Assembly: GCA_034440615.1 (NCBI GenBank)
Contig: JAOTOM010004783.1
Location: 249,001-313,000, forward strand
Direction of reading: 5' to 3'
Length of the DNA stretch: 64,000 nucleotides
DNA from: Ashinkailepas kermadecensis
Lineage: Eukaryota > Arthropoda > Thecostraca > Neolepadidae
Below are positions 21,500-32,877 of this stretch, piece by piece (position 1 is the first letter of the stretch; every line of letters begins with the position of its first letter). The notes under the pieces are model-generated. The model made no database searches. It was not told where the DNA came from and saw nothing but the letters and a program-made list of their open reading frames with translations. A program made the position numbers and the translations under genes.

Positions 21500-22565
21500 A
21501 CATCATCAATAAATATTCATAAATATATAAATATGTTAACTTATCCTATGTCAACTTAAAATTGCTTCGTGAAATAGCATACACCATATTTCGGCAACTA
21601 TTGTTCATGCCTAAGTACCAATTTCAAAACAATCCTTCATAACTACGGTCAGTGGAGCTTCCGATATAAGAACTATATCTGTAGGAATCTATAAGAACCG
21701 TAGATATCAGTTCAGTCTGAGTCTGGTCTCCACGTGCGGACACCCTGTCTCGCTGTATTGTAGTGCTGTCCGCCTCTGAAGCAGTAGAACTGTTGCATGA
21801 GCTATCGGGTTCTGAAGATGAAGGGCTATTTGGATCAGAAACCCGTGGAGATGTGCTGCGTGGACGACTCTTCGGCGGACCACGAGGGGTCTGGTGCCCA
21901 ACATCTGCAGCCGAATATTACAGCGTAGTCTGGAGGCGAGTATTGTAATGTGACGACCGTAATGAAGTACACCTCGGTTGCTTTTTGTCACTCTGAGATG
22001 ACATTTTCCCAAAACAACTGGTGACGCTTCACTTCAGACATTTTCTCCCTCCTTTGTAGCGGTGATCTATTTGCCGCGCAATAAAAAACCGCCACATAAC
22101 CAAGAAAACGAACCGGCTGATTTAACGGTTGAAAGTTGTCGGAGGCAGCAACAAGCCGCGAAGCACGTAGGTATTTTTTGGAGTTTGTCTTTAGAGCACA
22201 GCATATGCTCTAAAGACTCTATGGGCATGCACTTAGGAAATGTGCATATTATTTGTAGTAGGTTGGCCGAGGCCACTGGTGCTTTTCCGTTTTCGCTTAA
22301 ACTTGCTTTTGGGATCCATGATCCTCCCAGCGCCCAGATAAGAAGCACGGGGAAAGACATCCATGTATCCATAACTCATTTAATATATATTTTGGCTTTG
22401 CTTCACTCCCACGTTTGATTTGGGAGTGCTTTAGAAATGTTGTGCTGCAACAAATGTGTGTGCACAAATGTGTCAGAAAATTTCGATCAGTGATATGAGA
22501 TGAATATGAAAGTTTCGTTAAGTGATTAAGCGCTTGCCGGTGGTCCCTCTTCACGAAGCTACCTT
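21500..22565. other. No gene recognised
   Basis: A plus-strand ORF at 21763-21948 begins MLSASEAVELLHELSGSEDE, and an overlapping minus-strand ORF (22012-21707) is basic and His-rich. Neither has a recognisable domain. An inverted repeat (CTTTAGAGCACAGCATATGCTCTAAAG, 22188-22215) forms a strong hairpin. Confidence 0.35.
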
Positions 22566-22569
22566 ACTT

Positions 22570-22652
22570 TCCCAATGGGCGCTAAATGGCCTTGTAGTCG
22601 ACGCGCCATTAAACCCAAATAATAAATCCATCAATCAATCAACCACCTTACT
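22570..22652 (+). mobile_element. SINE-like tail (GGGCGCTAAATGGCC ... AAACCCAAATAA)
   Basis: Contains ATGGGCGCTAAATGGCCTTG, GTCGACGCGCCATTAAACCC and an AATAAATCCATCAATCAATC tail. Related segments are at 25008-25065 (minus), 29085-29147 (plus) and, more diverged, 29305-29355 (minus). Confidence 0.7.
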
Positions 22653-22889
22653 TCCCATATGGCTTTCGGCACATAATCCGCGTGCACTGCCCAAATGGGA
22701 CCATACGGATTGCCCACGTCCAACCCTTTCACGGGTTCATTGTGGACTGCTATCGATGACGGGGCCACCATGTTTCAGATGTGAATTTCAGCGCAGGATC
22801 TGCGTGGGCTACCCGCGTCTGGTCCTCGTTTCAGCCCGAGTTGTGCCATCGATGGCCAATCGCATTGTTGTTTGTTGTGTATATGTCCA

Positions 22890-23545
22890 CCTCAGGGGCG
22901 TCGATTTGTATCCTTTTGCGGGGGCCATGCCCCCCCCCCAATGCTGATCTTGCCCCCCCAATGTTGATTTGGGCCCCCCCAATAACCCATGCTATTTTTA
23001 TGCTGATAAAAAGCTAAAGGAAAAAAGAAGAAGAAAAACACTGTGTTAGGTACATATAAAACGGATATAAGACTGAACTTGATGTTAACCAGCACATTTT
23101 GTACTGAAAAAGAACAGATTTGGATTAGATAGTGGACTGAGTATCCAACTTTTGCTACACAATTCAAAATTATGTGCAAAAAATACAAAATAGCTAGATT
23201 TCCCTCCACTGTGGAAGGAAAACTTACAGCATACAATGTTAAGATTCGATGATGATGCATTTTAAACCAGATTGTCTTTTTATAAATGTTAAGCCACAAA
23301 ACAACAATTGGATTGTCATACTGATGTTTGTACATGCCACCAATGGCAAAACCACATGCATGTGAGCTTAAACAGGAAAAAATCCATTCTTAATTTCCAG
23401 TCATTGTCAAACTTGCATTGTCCAGTGAACACCAATGACAATCATCATTGAGATTGTGGATATGCAAACTATAATTATCTTCAGCAGCCCACCTATCACA
23501 CCATCAGCTTGATATTTACCTAGGTACCTACCTACCTACATGCCC
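22890..23545 (+). mobile_element. Dispersed repeat 'AGGGGCGTCGATTTGTATCC', copy 1
   Basis: It starts with CAGGGGCGTCGATTTGTATC, then C-runs, ATGTTGATTTGGGCC, ATGCTATTTTTATGCTGAT and TTAACCAGCACATTTTG. It ends near GCTTGATATTTACC and AGGTACCTACC. Copies 2 and 3 are at 24165-24597 and 24685-25000. No ORF is seen. The CAGGGGCG start is hAT-like. Confidence 0.8.
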
Positions 23546-23957
23546 AATGACAATGCATGCATTAAATATTGATATGGGGAAAAACGAGAGCCATGTGTGG
23601 GCAAATCTGCCAGCTTATGATACCATGACAGAGAAAAGTCAGCAAGAAGCTGCATGGCCACTGCATTATAATTGGTATTCCTAAAAGAATAAAAAAGAAA
23701 GCTGTGGCTCACATGACTTTTAAGCAAACCTTACAGTCATACAAGACCAATGCTATACAAGAAATAGCCTTGACAAGACCAATGTCTCGTACGCCGCAAA
23801 AACACCATTATTAAACGCCGCAAAAATACCATTATTTTAAAAGGTACACCAAAGTTCGCATTCAAACCTTGATGCCGTCACAGGTTTGTATTCGTATATT
23901 GCAGAAATTGGAAGCATCAGGCAAGTTTCAATTTCACTGCACATGGGTGGGGGAGTG
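23546..23957. other. No gene seen
   Basis: AT-rich. CGCCGCAAAAACACCATTATT is directly duplicated in part (23790-23840). Confidence 0.4.
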
Positions 23958-24172
23958 ATTTTTTTAGGCGTACCGGACCACAGAGGTCATTTGCGCCACC
24001 TTTGAAGCGAGTACGCTACATGTCTGACTATAAAAGCGGGTGTTTGCGATCAAGGTGCAGGCATGTGGACGTTTACGTAAAGGGAATTTTACGTTATAGT
24101 TTGTGTGATATTTTAGGCGCTGAAGGCGGGGCTAGGATGGGGACATCCCCTAATGTCTAGATGGTAGGGGCG
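23958..24172 (+). repeat. Dispersed repeat with TATAAAAG box, partner of 18163-18365
   Basis: See the inverted partner. TATAAAAG lies at 24029-24036 and GATCAAGGTGCAGGCA about 14 bases downstream. The element ends with CATCCCCTAATGTCTAG. Confidence 0.75.
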
Positions 24173-24597
24173 TCGATTTGTATCCTTTTGTGGGGGCCAG
24201 GGCCCCACCAATGTTGATCTTGGCCCCCCCAATGTTGATTTGGGCCTCCCCAATAACATGCTATTTTTATGCTGATAAAAAAGTTGAAGGAAAAAAGAAG
24301 GAAAACACCATGCTAGGTACATAGAAAATGTAGTTGATGTTAACCAGCACATTTTGTAATGAAAAAAAAAACAGATTTTGGTTAGATAGTGGACTGACTC
24401 TCCACCTTTTGCTACAAAATTCAAAATGGTGTGCACAAAAACCAATTGTCATTGTCAAACTTGCATACAATTCAGTCCCGTGAACAACAATCAGTTATCA
24501 TTGAGAGTGTGGATATACAAACTATAATTAACCTCAACAGCCCACTCATCACACTATCAGCTTGATATTTACCTGGTACCTAGGCACCTAGGTACAT
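24165..24597 (+). mobile_element. Dispersed repeat 'AGGGGCGTCGATTTGTATCC', copy 2
   Basis: Same order of landmarks as copy 1, with internal deletions. It ends in GGTACCTAGGCACCTAGGTA just before a LINE fragment. Confidence 0.8.
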
Positions 24598-24686
24598 GCT
24601 ACAGAAAGACTTAGAAGAGCTTGTGAAGTGGTCCAAAAATGGCAGATGAAATTAAATTTTGATAAGTGCAAAATCATGCATGTATG
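24597..24686 (+). mobile_element. 90-bp fragment of CR1-like LINE RT
   Basis: CTACAGAAAGACTTAGAAGA ... GATAAGTGCAAAATCATGCA matches 59847-59935 of the plus-strand LINE copy (the LLQKDLDELVKWSEK region) with some changes. A third AGGGGCGTCGATT repeat starts immediately after it. Confidence 0.85.
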
Positions 24687-25000
24687 CAGGGGCGTCGATT
24701 TGCATCCTTTTGTGGGGGCTATGGCCCCACCAATGTTGATCTTGCCCCCCCCCCATGTTGATTTGGCCCCCCCCCAATATGCTATTTTATGCTGAGAAGA
24801 AAGCTAAAGGGAAAAAATGAAAAACCCCATGCTAAGTAGAAACATTGATGTTAACTAGCACATTTTGTACTGAATAGAAACAGATTTGGATTAGATAGTG
24901 GACTGACTCTCCACCTTTTGCTGAAAAATGTAAAATTGTGTGCAAAAACAAACAAAATAGCTGGAATTCCCTCCACTGTGGAAGTACAGCTTACATCTTT
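24685..25000 (+). mobile_element. Dispersed repeat 'AGGGGCGTCGATTTGCATCC', copy 3
   Basis: Starts at GCAGGGGCGTCGATTTGCAT and keeps the C-runs, ATGCTATTTTATGCTGAG and ACTAGCACATTTTGTACTG landmarks. Confidence 0.8.
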
Positions 25001-25007
25001 CTGGGTT

Positions 25008-25065
25008 GGTTGGTTGGTTATTTGGGTTTACGGCCGCATTGACTGCGTTGGTCATACAGCGCCCA
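25008..25065 (-). mobile_element. SINE-like tail, minus strand
   Basis: GGTTGGTTGGTTATTTGGGT, then TTACGGCCGCATTGACTGCG and TCATACAGCGCCC. This is the reverse complement of the 29085-29147 type. Confidence 0.65.
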
Positions 25066-25119
25066 TACAACTTTTCTTGTTCCCACCTTAAAGCACAATA
25101 ATACCCAAAAGTTTCCGAA

Positions 25120-28100
25120 AAAATTTACAACCATGTTTACAAAAAAATAGAATTTTGTCTTCAAAATCAGCTTCGGTTAGGTTAGGCTCGGTTAGGTTTC
25201 TTTTTTAAGGTTGAGAATTTTCAGAAAATAAATTAAGTGACATTTTAATTTAGTTTAATTTTTTGTTCTCAAAAGATAGGTTAGGGTAGGCTAGGTTAGG
25301 TTTTGTTGCATTTAAAAAAAAAACGTTTATGTTTATGCTATGTTACCGAACTCAAAGCCTTTTTGGCATTATTTTGCTCACAACCTGAAAAGTAAGCACA
25401 GAAAATAAGTGGGTCCAATCATCTTAGTCACCCTCATAAACATGGTGTTCTGCATATTTTTTTTGTTTTAAAGGAAAAAAAGAACACCTTAGACCGCAAG
25501 GTTACCAAATAATTTGCAATTTTGGGGGGAAACATTTGTGGTTTTTTTTTTTTAAGTTTTCCAACTTGAAAACCTAAACTAATCTAACTTAACCAAACCT
25601 AACCCATTTGCTTGCTATATGGAGGCAAATGTGTGTACAAACTTGTCTTGTTACCACCTTAAAGCACAATAATACCGATTTGGCTAGGTTAGGCTAGTTT
25701 AGTTGTTTACCTTGGAAAAATTGTTCAATCATTTTCAAAAATAAAATAAAATCGGATATTTTCAAAAGCAGCTGACATTAGGTTCGGGTAATTGGGTTCG
25801 GTTGTTAAATTTAGAAAATTTTCAGAATATATATTGCTTAATTTTTGCTTCTATTTTGTTCTCCAAAGCAGGGGATTTGTCGATTTGTATCGATAGACAC
25901 TAGCGCGTATTAAATGTCACAAATCGTAATGGGCGTTCCTCAGAACATCCAAAATCGTAACATCCAAAGAAAAAATTCCAGTTACAGAAAGTCCAGCGCC
26001 TAAAGTCTAAATTTGAGGTTACAGTGACAAATGTGACGGAGGTAAGACATTTGTGGTACAATTGCGCGCAGTGTTTAATCCGGAGGCCAATCTCATGTGA
26101 CGTCGTACTGATTGTTTTTTTGTACTTCGCACATTCTGATGTATCTGCGGATTGGTGTGATTTTAAATAGTGAATAAATAGCTTGCTGATATTTAATTCC
26201 CAAAGGAACAGTAGTTGGCAGGTAAGCTTGAAAACGTCCAGTCCATGTTTTTTCTGATTTGTGCTTAGGGTTTCCATGTTAATATCACATAACTACCACG
26301 TTTGTCTTCAAGAAGAGCTGTTTTTAGTTTACTTTTATTAATATTTTCATTCCACTGCTCTTAGTGCCCTTTCTGCACAGGATTGGGGCACCTAGTGTTG
26401 CATTTCCGTCCAGGGGTTGGCACACCTTTTGGTAAATTTACAGTTTAAGGTAATTTCTGATTAATTTTTTTTCCATGCAATGTTTATGAATGTGATGAAC
26501 ATGATGTTACTGCTCATTTTGGTAAATTTGTGTTTTAAGGTGTTTTATGAATTCGTGGAATGTATGATTTCAATGCAATGTTTATGGATGTGACTCAGAT
26601 GATGGGACCACTCATTTTCGATACAAATGCCTACATTTCAGGTTGTGAGCAAAATAACACCAACAAAAGGCTTTGAATTGGGTGACATAGGGTAAAGTAT
26701 TTTTTTTTAAATACAAAAATGCAACATAACCTAACCTAACCTAGCTTGACCTCCTCTTGGAGAAAAATAAAACCAAAACATCAAGTTGTAAAAATTTCGG
26801 TAATCTTTACCTTTCGGCCGACACATAATGCCAGGGTTGGTGATTTGTAAAGAGTTGCCTATACAATGTCGCATATATTTCATGACGTCATGGCCGAAAA
26901 ATTGGCTTCGGAGGATTCTGTTTTTCCGGTTAGGTTAGGTTAGGTTAGGTTAGATTATATTATGCTATGATACATTTTGTATATTATGCTACATTATCTT
27001 AGTCTAGGTTAGGTGGTAATCTTTACCGACACCCGACTCCTGTGACGTCACTGTTCCCCACGGTACACCTCTTTACAAATCACTAACCTTGGCATAATGT
27101 GTCGGCCGACAGGTAAAGATTACCAAAATTTCAAGCAATGTATTTTTTTTTACAATTAAAAATGTAACCCAACTTAACATAATCTAACATAAGCTGCTTT
27201 TAAAGAAAACAGATTTATTTCTTTCAAATTTTGGAACAATTTTTGCAAAAAATGTCGAACTTAAACACTTAAACTAATCTAACATCACCAAACATAGCCC
27301 ATTTGTTTGCTCTATGGAGGCAAATGTGTAATAACTTGCCTAGTTACCACCTTAAAGCACAATAATTCTGGTTAGATTAGGATGGGTTAGTTTTTTCATT
27401 TGCAAAATTCAAGAACATAAATTGCTATATATTTTTCCAATCTTGTTGTAGTTGTTTTCTCCAAGGTCAGGTTAGGCTAGGTTACGTTAGGTTATGTTGA
27501 ATTTGTAATGTATTTCTTTTAATTGCTATGTTACTAACTCCAAGCCCATTTTTAATGTTATTTTGCTCACAACCTGCTCACAACCACAAGCATTTGCACA
27601 GAAACTGAGTAGTGCCATCAGCTTAGTGACATTCATAAACATTGCATTGGAAATTTAAATAAAAAAATATGAATAAAACACAAAAGCACAAATTTAATGT
27701 CCTTTCTTCTGCAAATGCATGCCTTTCAATTGGGAGTAAAAAATAACAAACAAAAAGGGTGTGGAGTAAGGAAATATAGCATGCAAATAATGTTCAAGAT
27801 GTATGATAACCTTACCATAGTTAACCATAGTTCAACTTCCCATACAAGAAATTAATTGTTTTTAATTTAAATTTTCGAGGCATTTTCTCAAATATTTTCA
27901 ACTTAAAAACCTAACCTAAGCTAGCCTGAACCGTTTATTATTTTTTTGTAGAAAAATAATTAACAAAAATTATTTACCAACAAATGATTCTTTTTATAAC
28001 TTACAACAAAAGCCGAACCTAACCTGACAAACCTATCCCCTTTGTATGCCTCATGGAGGTAAAATGTGTGTAAAACTTGTCTTGTGGTTACCTTAAACTG

Positions 28101-28620
28101 TGATAATACCTGGCTTTTTTGGTAATTTTTCAGCTCATGGTACTCTCTGACTTCTTTGAATTTCTTGTTTTAATGCAGTGTTTGTTAATGTGCCGAACAT
28201 GATGTAACCGCTCATTTCCTCTGCAGATGCACACTTTTCAATTGTGAGGAAAAATAACATGGAAAAGGGGGCTTGGATTTGAGTAATATAGGATGACAAA
28301 TAATGTTCAGATAAAAAAGACATGTAACATAACCTAACCTAACCTAGCCTAGACTTCCATGCAAGAAATGATTATTTTTATGCCCAATTCCCCCCCCAAA
28401 AAAAAAAAAAAATTGTTCTCAAACATTTTCAACTTAAAAAGTCTAACATAACCTAATCTAGCTTGAACCGTTTTTGAAGACTTTTGTATTTACTAACAAC
28501 AAAAGCCTAGCCTAATGCAACTAGGCAAAACCTAGCTCCTTTGAATGATTCGTGGAGGTAAAATGGGTGTAAAACCTGTCTTGTGGTTACCTTAGACTGC
28601 AATAATATCTCTTTTTGTGC
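25120..28620. repeat. Degenerate array of TTAGG-like motifs and recurring 0.4-0.7 kb blocks
   Basis: TTAGGTTAGG or its complement CCTAACCTAACC occurs in clusters near 25175, 25280, 25590, 26725, 26935, 27465, 27905, 28020, 28330 and 28445. Blocks such as 'CTTGTCTTGTTACCACCTTA' with AAGCACAATAATACC (25065, 25640, 27340; variants at 28070 and 28570) and 'ATTTTGCTCACAACCTG' (25370, 26645 reversed, 27560) recur in both orientations. No credible gene lies here. It looks like an old, scrambled repeat domain, not a telomere. Confidence 0.7.
26799..27124. mobile_element. 326-bp MITE with 56-bp inverted repeats and 8-bp target-site duplication
   Basis: The left end GGTAATCTTTACCTTTCGGC is matched by the reverse complement of the right end, GGTAATCTTTACCTGTCGGC. 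Similarity extends for about 56 bases, down to CTCTTTACAAATCA near the right inner edge. The flanks are AAAATTTC at 26791-26798 and AAAATTTC at 27125-27132, an exact 8-bp duplication. The interior holds TTAGG repeats and no ORF. The superfamily is not clear, since the duplication does not fit the hAT nTnnnnAn pattern. Confidence 0.93.
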
Positions 28621-29084
28621 TACCTGGTGCACGTGATGAACCTCCATCTGCATGCTGCATGAGAGCATTGCATTTATTGCTTCACAAAGAACAATAACAT
28701 GTTGAAAGTACTATATTTTCAGGAATGGAATCCTGTGCTGAAAACATTTTCTGAGTTATAAATTTGCAGATCAGATCTACATCATTTGTGTTAATAAATA
28801 TGAGAAATTCATAGAAATGCATACACCGGTTTGTGGACAAGAAGATATTCTCATGATTTCTGATGTATTGGAAAATGACAAATTTTCATGATGGAAGCAG
28901 GCAAAGTTAAAGTACTTATATCTCAATAAGTGGTCAGTTCACTAACAAGACAGCAAATTCACTCAAATAGCACTCAAAATGCCAGGCGGCCCACTCTTTT
29001 TGCAAGTTTAAAATCGAGGGCAGTGCTTTCTTGAATCATGTTTAAAGCACATGAAGGAAATGTATTGCTGACACTTGTTAGGAT
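28621..29084. other. No gene seen
   Basis: AT-rich DNA without a credible ORF on either strand. Confidence 0.5.
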
Positions 29085-29147
29085 GGGCGCTATATGACCA
29101 TTGCAGTCGATGCGCCCTTTAAACCCAAATAACAACAACAACACTTG
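29085..29147 (+). mobile_element. SINE-like tail
   Basis: GATGGGCGCTATATGACCAT, TGCAGTCGATGCGCCCTTTA, AACCCAAATAACAACAACAA. Same family as 22570-22652. Confidence 0.7.
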
Positions 29148-29911
29148 TTAGGAACTGATGTGTGTAACGTTAATTAACATTTCTAATGTCCTGATGTTTG
29201 TACACAAAATATAGCTCACTATTCTAAATAGCATGGGAAGTATGATGCCATATATCATGGCTAATGTATGGTCAAACTGTTATGCAGCAGATTCCCTGCA
29301 TTGTTACTTAGTTATTTGGGCTTTAGGGCTCAGGCCATGTTGATCACATAGCTCCCTGCATTGTTGTTAACTGATATATCAGTATGTTTGCAAATTTACT
29401 CATGAGTGAATCCATACCATTCTCACTGGGGTATAAAAGCTACATTATAACATTGCTTCTACAATGCATATAACAGAAACCCATCTCGATTGTCCTACTT
29501 ACTCAGGACACCATAGAAGTCAATGAAGCCAATGAAAACCATAGAAGTCAATGAAAATGTTACTTCATCCCCTGTATTGTTAATGGAAACAAGTCTCTTG
29601 AACGATATGTTATGTCCTTCACAGTGTTGCTCCATCCACCTCCAACTCCAACCCTGACCAAACTTCAGGAACTTATCCATCTCCAAAGCAGTCTGTTGAA
29701 GAAGGTATGTATTGCAGCATAACTACTGTAACCGAAATTCCATGGTATCCATGTTGCCTTACAATCCATCCTTGCTGATCCATGTAGCAGATGTTTGTTT
29801 TTGCTCAAACTGTCTGGATAACTTGGGAGTTGAAATCACATGTGAGTGATGAAACAGATGAACTATTCCTGGATTCTTATGTTGCATCATTGCATGGCAC
29901 AGTGACATACC
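29148..29911. other. No gene recognised; SINE-like fragment near 29305-29355
   Basis: TTATTTGGGCTTTAGGGCTC resembles the SINE-like tail on the minus strand. ATAGAAGTCAATGAA is duplicated at 29512 and 29541. No ORF is credible. Confidence 0.4.
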
Positions 29912-30960
29912 GAATGGGGAGGGGGAATTGTGGGCAGTTTCCTCACCCCCCCCTCCTGATAGGTTGTGGGGCCCCCAAGAATCCGCCGAGCTTAGGAAAA
30001 AAGTGCGCTATGCTCCCTAAAAATTTCAGTCGGTCCACCAAAAATCGCACCGGGGCTCAGAAAAATCACTTTGGGGGCCCCCAAACGTAGCGCAGGGGCC
30101 CCGATAATGACGCTGGGGCCTCAAAAGTTTGCACCTGGGCCCCTGAAAATCATGCTGGGGCCGCAAACAAGTCGTGCCGGGATTCAAGAAAATCACGACG
30201 GGGGCCACAAACGGTCGGGCCGGGGCCTCCTGAAAATCACGCCGAGACTGGGGTACTAAGAATTATCACCCGGGCCCCTGAAAATCACGCCAGAGGCCTG
30301 ACAGGTCCCACCGGGGCTCTAACAGTCTCGTTGAGATCACCCAACAAACGAAGCCGGGTAAATTAAAAACAGTCCGGACACGGAAAATCAATCTGGGATC
30401 TCAACAATAGCTCCAAAAGCCCACAAAACTTGTTGGGCCCCCACAAACGTGTCGTAGCCACCGCAAGGGATCCCAACAAGTGACGACGGGGCCCAAAAAA
30501 ATCGCACTTAGACAAAAAAAAATTCACGCCGCTTCTCTTGAAAATCTCACTGTGGCCAAAACGTCGTGCCGGAGCCCCACAAGTTGCAGCTGGCTTCCCA
30601 AGTACCAATATATACCCGGAATGTCACCTTGCGGACGGAAAAATTGCGTCAAAGATCCACAAAATAAGAAGTCGTCGGACGCCGGAAAAGAAACCTGTTT
30701 GGGCACCGGAAAAAACGCACCGAGAGCCAGAAGAATCGTACCGGGTTCCAAAAATAGCCTGCAGGGGCTTATAAAAATAGACTTCACGACAAAAACCACA
30801 AGGAGACTCCATCGAATCGACCAGAGCACCGGAAAATTAAGAGTGGGTCCCGAAAGAAAATTATCCGAAGGGCCTTTCTACTCTCGATCGTGCAATCTGC
30901 GGAAAAAACACGTTGAGCAGCCGCAGTGGCGTACTAAAGTTAAAAATTCCCCTCCCTAAC
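29912..30960. repeat. Degenerate ~22-bp tandem repeat element, complete-looking copy
   Basis: Units alternate between CTGAAAATCACGCTGGGGCC-like and CAAAAAGTCGTGCCGGGGCC-like sequence at 21-23 base spacing for almost 1 kb. The left edge is GGGGAGGGGGAATTG and the right edge AAATTCCCCTCCCTAA, so the whole block has inverted ends. The right 110 bases (GAAAGAAAATTATCCGAAGG ... GAGCAGCCGCAGTGGCGTAC) are unique and recur at 46455-46560. The ORFs here only reflect the repeat. Confidence 0.85.
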
Positions 30961-31122
30961 GTTAGGCACCCAGGAAATACTTTCACCCATCGTCATCACC
31001 GTTCAGGTCTGCTGTGCTCTGATGCTTCATCAATACCGGTGTGTTTTAGCCTGCATCTGATCGCTGAAGTATTTTTATTTAAGCCGGTGTGTGTTTGTTG
31101 GTGTGTGGAGTGAGGAGGAGGG

Positions 31123-31153
31123 TAACAGTGACGGTGACGGTGACGGTGACGAT
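31123..31153. repeat. (GTGACG)n microsatellite
   Basis: Four to five GTGACG units in tandem. Confidence 0.85.
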
Positions 31154-31200
31154 AGATCCGAGCCCACTATATGGCACTGCAGTCGCATGCTATTACTCAG

Positions 31201-31326
31201 AGTTGTTATGTTGGTGAGTTCGAGTCTCACCTGTCGCTACTCTTCGCCCGCGACCAATCGGCGTGAGAGATTGGCAACGCTATATGACACAACGGTCGAC
31301 GTGTCGTAGAACCAATAACCAACCAA
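31201..31326 (+). mobile_element. tRNA-derived SINE, 5'-truncated
   Basis: GTGAGTTCGAGTCTCACCTG (B box), then CGCCCGCGACCAATCGGCGT and a tail of AACCAATAACCAACCAA. Same family as 3238-3402 in opposite orientation; the A-box half is missing. Confidence 0.8.
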
Positions 31327-31497
31327 GAGTTGTTATGTTGACATGTACTGAACACTGCTCTTTTAATTATGTGACTTCACCAGTTATTGGACGATTTTCC
31401 CCGTTGGTGAGGATGCTTAATAAACATAAACATACAAATCGTCGAATAAAAAGTCAGAATTTCTGAGATCTGAAAATATAGTGGGCTAAATCCGATG

Positions 31498-31597
31498 TGT
31501 TTTTTTTTTTTTGGGGGGGGGGGGGGTCTAGTGCGTTGGCACTTCGGACCCCCCGCCCAATGTTTTTTTCAAAAATCGACACCCCTGGTCCACCTAC

Positions 31598-31654
<57 letters not shown>

Positions 31655-31668
31655 TGTGTGTGTGCATA
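31498..31668. repeat. Poly-T/poly-G junction and (TA)n(TG)n microsatellite
   Basis: T12-G13-type run at 31501-31526, then a dispersed-repeat edge (CGACACCCCTGG), then TATATA into TGTGTG at 31599-31662. Confidence 0.9.
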
Positions 31669-31798
31669 AATGCGTAAGCCCCACCAGCCACTTTAAATTA
31701 TGCAATTCTTGAACTTCCTCATATGCGTTACATCTAGGGTCATATTCCGCTCAGAACATGGGCGGGTATTGCATTATATTGTATTGTATTGTATTTAC

Positions 31799-31900
31799 TA
31801 CAAGGGATTCTGGGGGCATATGCCCCATGAAAGGTGGCGCCACTCCGGAAAGTTTTGAGTGCACCCTCCCCTCGAAGTTTTTCAGGAAAGGAAAATGCTC
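31799..31900 (+). mobile_element. Fragment of the GGCATATGCCCC repeat
   Basis: GGGGGCATATGCCCCATGAA, AGGTGGCGCCACTCCGGAAA, GTTTTGAGTGCACCCTCCCC parallels 2340-2440. Confidence 0.7.
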
Positions 31901-32877
31901 AACGTACATTCGCAGCGGTTACAAATTAATGTTTTTCCCCGATGGCAAAATAAAGTGGCCTAAATCCGGAGAGACATTGATATTTGGGGGTATCCTAGGT
32001 TGATCGACCCAGGGCTGATCCCCCTACTGATCCTACGATCCTACTCCCCTGGCTCAAGGGGACCATTTTGAGTCGGCGGCGACGCAATGATGATAATGAT
32101 ACTATAATGCCAGATGGCTAGGGTCAGGCGAAGGGCAAGCGTCTTGGAATGGTCCCACCTTCTTCCATCTTTTTTAAACAAGTCCGGGTTAGATCACTAT
32201 GTTTTTTTTTTCAATGGAGCCCATTATATTTATTTTTGCTTGGCAATATTAGTGACAACTTAACTTTCCTCTGGAATAATGTACAAATTGCCACAATTAA
32301 TCCGCTCTCCCCTACCTATCACTAAATCGTAAAAATCGCAGCAACGGCATGCGGCCAGCCTCCGGTTATACGCGGAGACAAAGTCAGCGTGCTGACCGCC
32401 CCTAGCGGGTCAGACTTACCGAGGCATGCTCCAATCGCCAACCGCTCCCCGCTCCCCACCAGTCATCGAAGGAAGCCGGAGGCAGGGACACGTTAGGCGT
32501 CATAAGCTGACATAATACCGGTGGCGCCGCTCTGGTGGTGGGTTTGTGAAAGAACACCACCAGAGTGGGCTTGCTTTGATTAATGCTATATTCTGGTTTC
32601 TAGACAAGGTGCAAATAATTTCCAATGGTCCAATTTGAACAACATTGAAACAAGCTCTCTTATGATGCGTAGTTCGTTTTATTATCAAATCATTTCAGCC
32701 TGTCAGTTTGCCCTTAAAGTGAAATGGGAGCAATTGACCACTCAACATCTTGTGATAAAAACGTGTCATACATCTTCTGTGTGACGTCCTGACAATTTCC
32801 AATGTTCTTAACTGAACGAAAATCGAACGTGCTACATTTTTATATCATCTTGAATAACTTCCATGAAGGTTTAACCC
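31901..32877. other. No gene recognised
   Basis: Only short ORFs. The 32330-32530 part is GC-rich with TCAGCGTGCTGACCGCC and may be a SINE or gene fragment, but I cannot identify it. Confidence 0.35.

Noticed and set aside
30000..30960. CRISPR-like array or protein-coding exons
   Set aside because: The repeat-like spacing has no constant repeat or unique spacers; units degrade gradually, as in a satellite.
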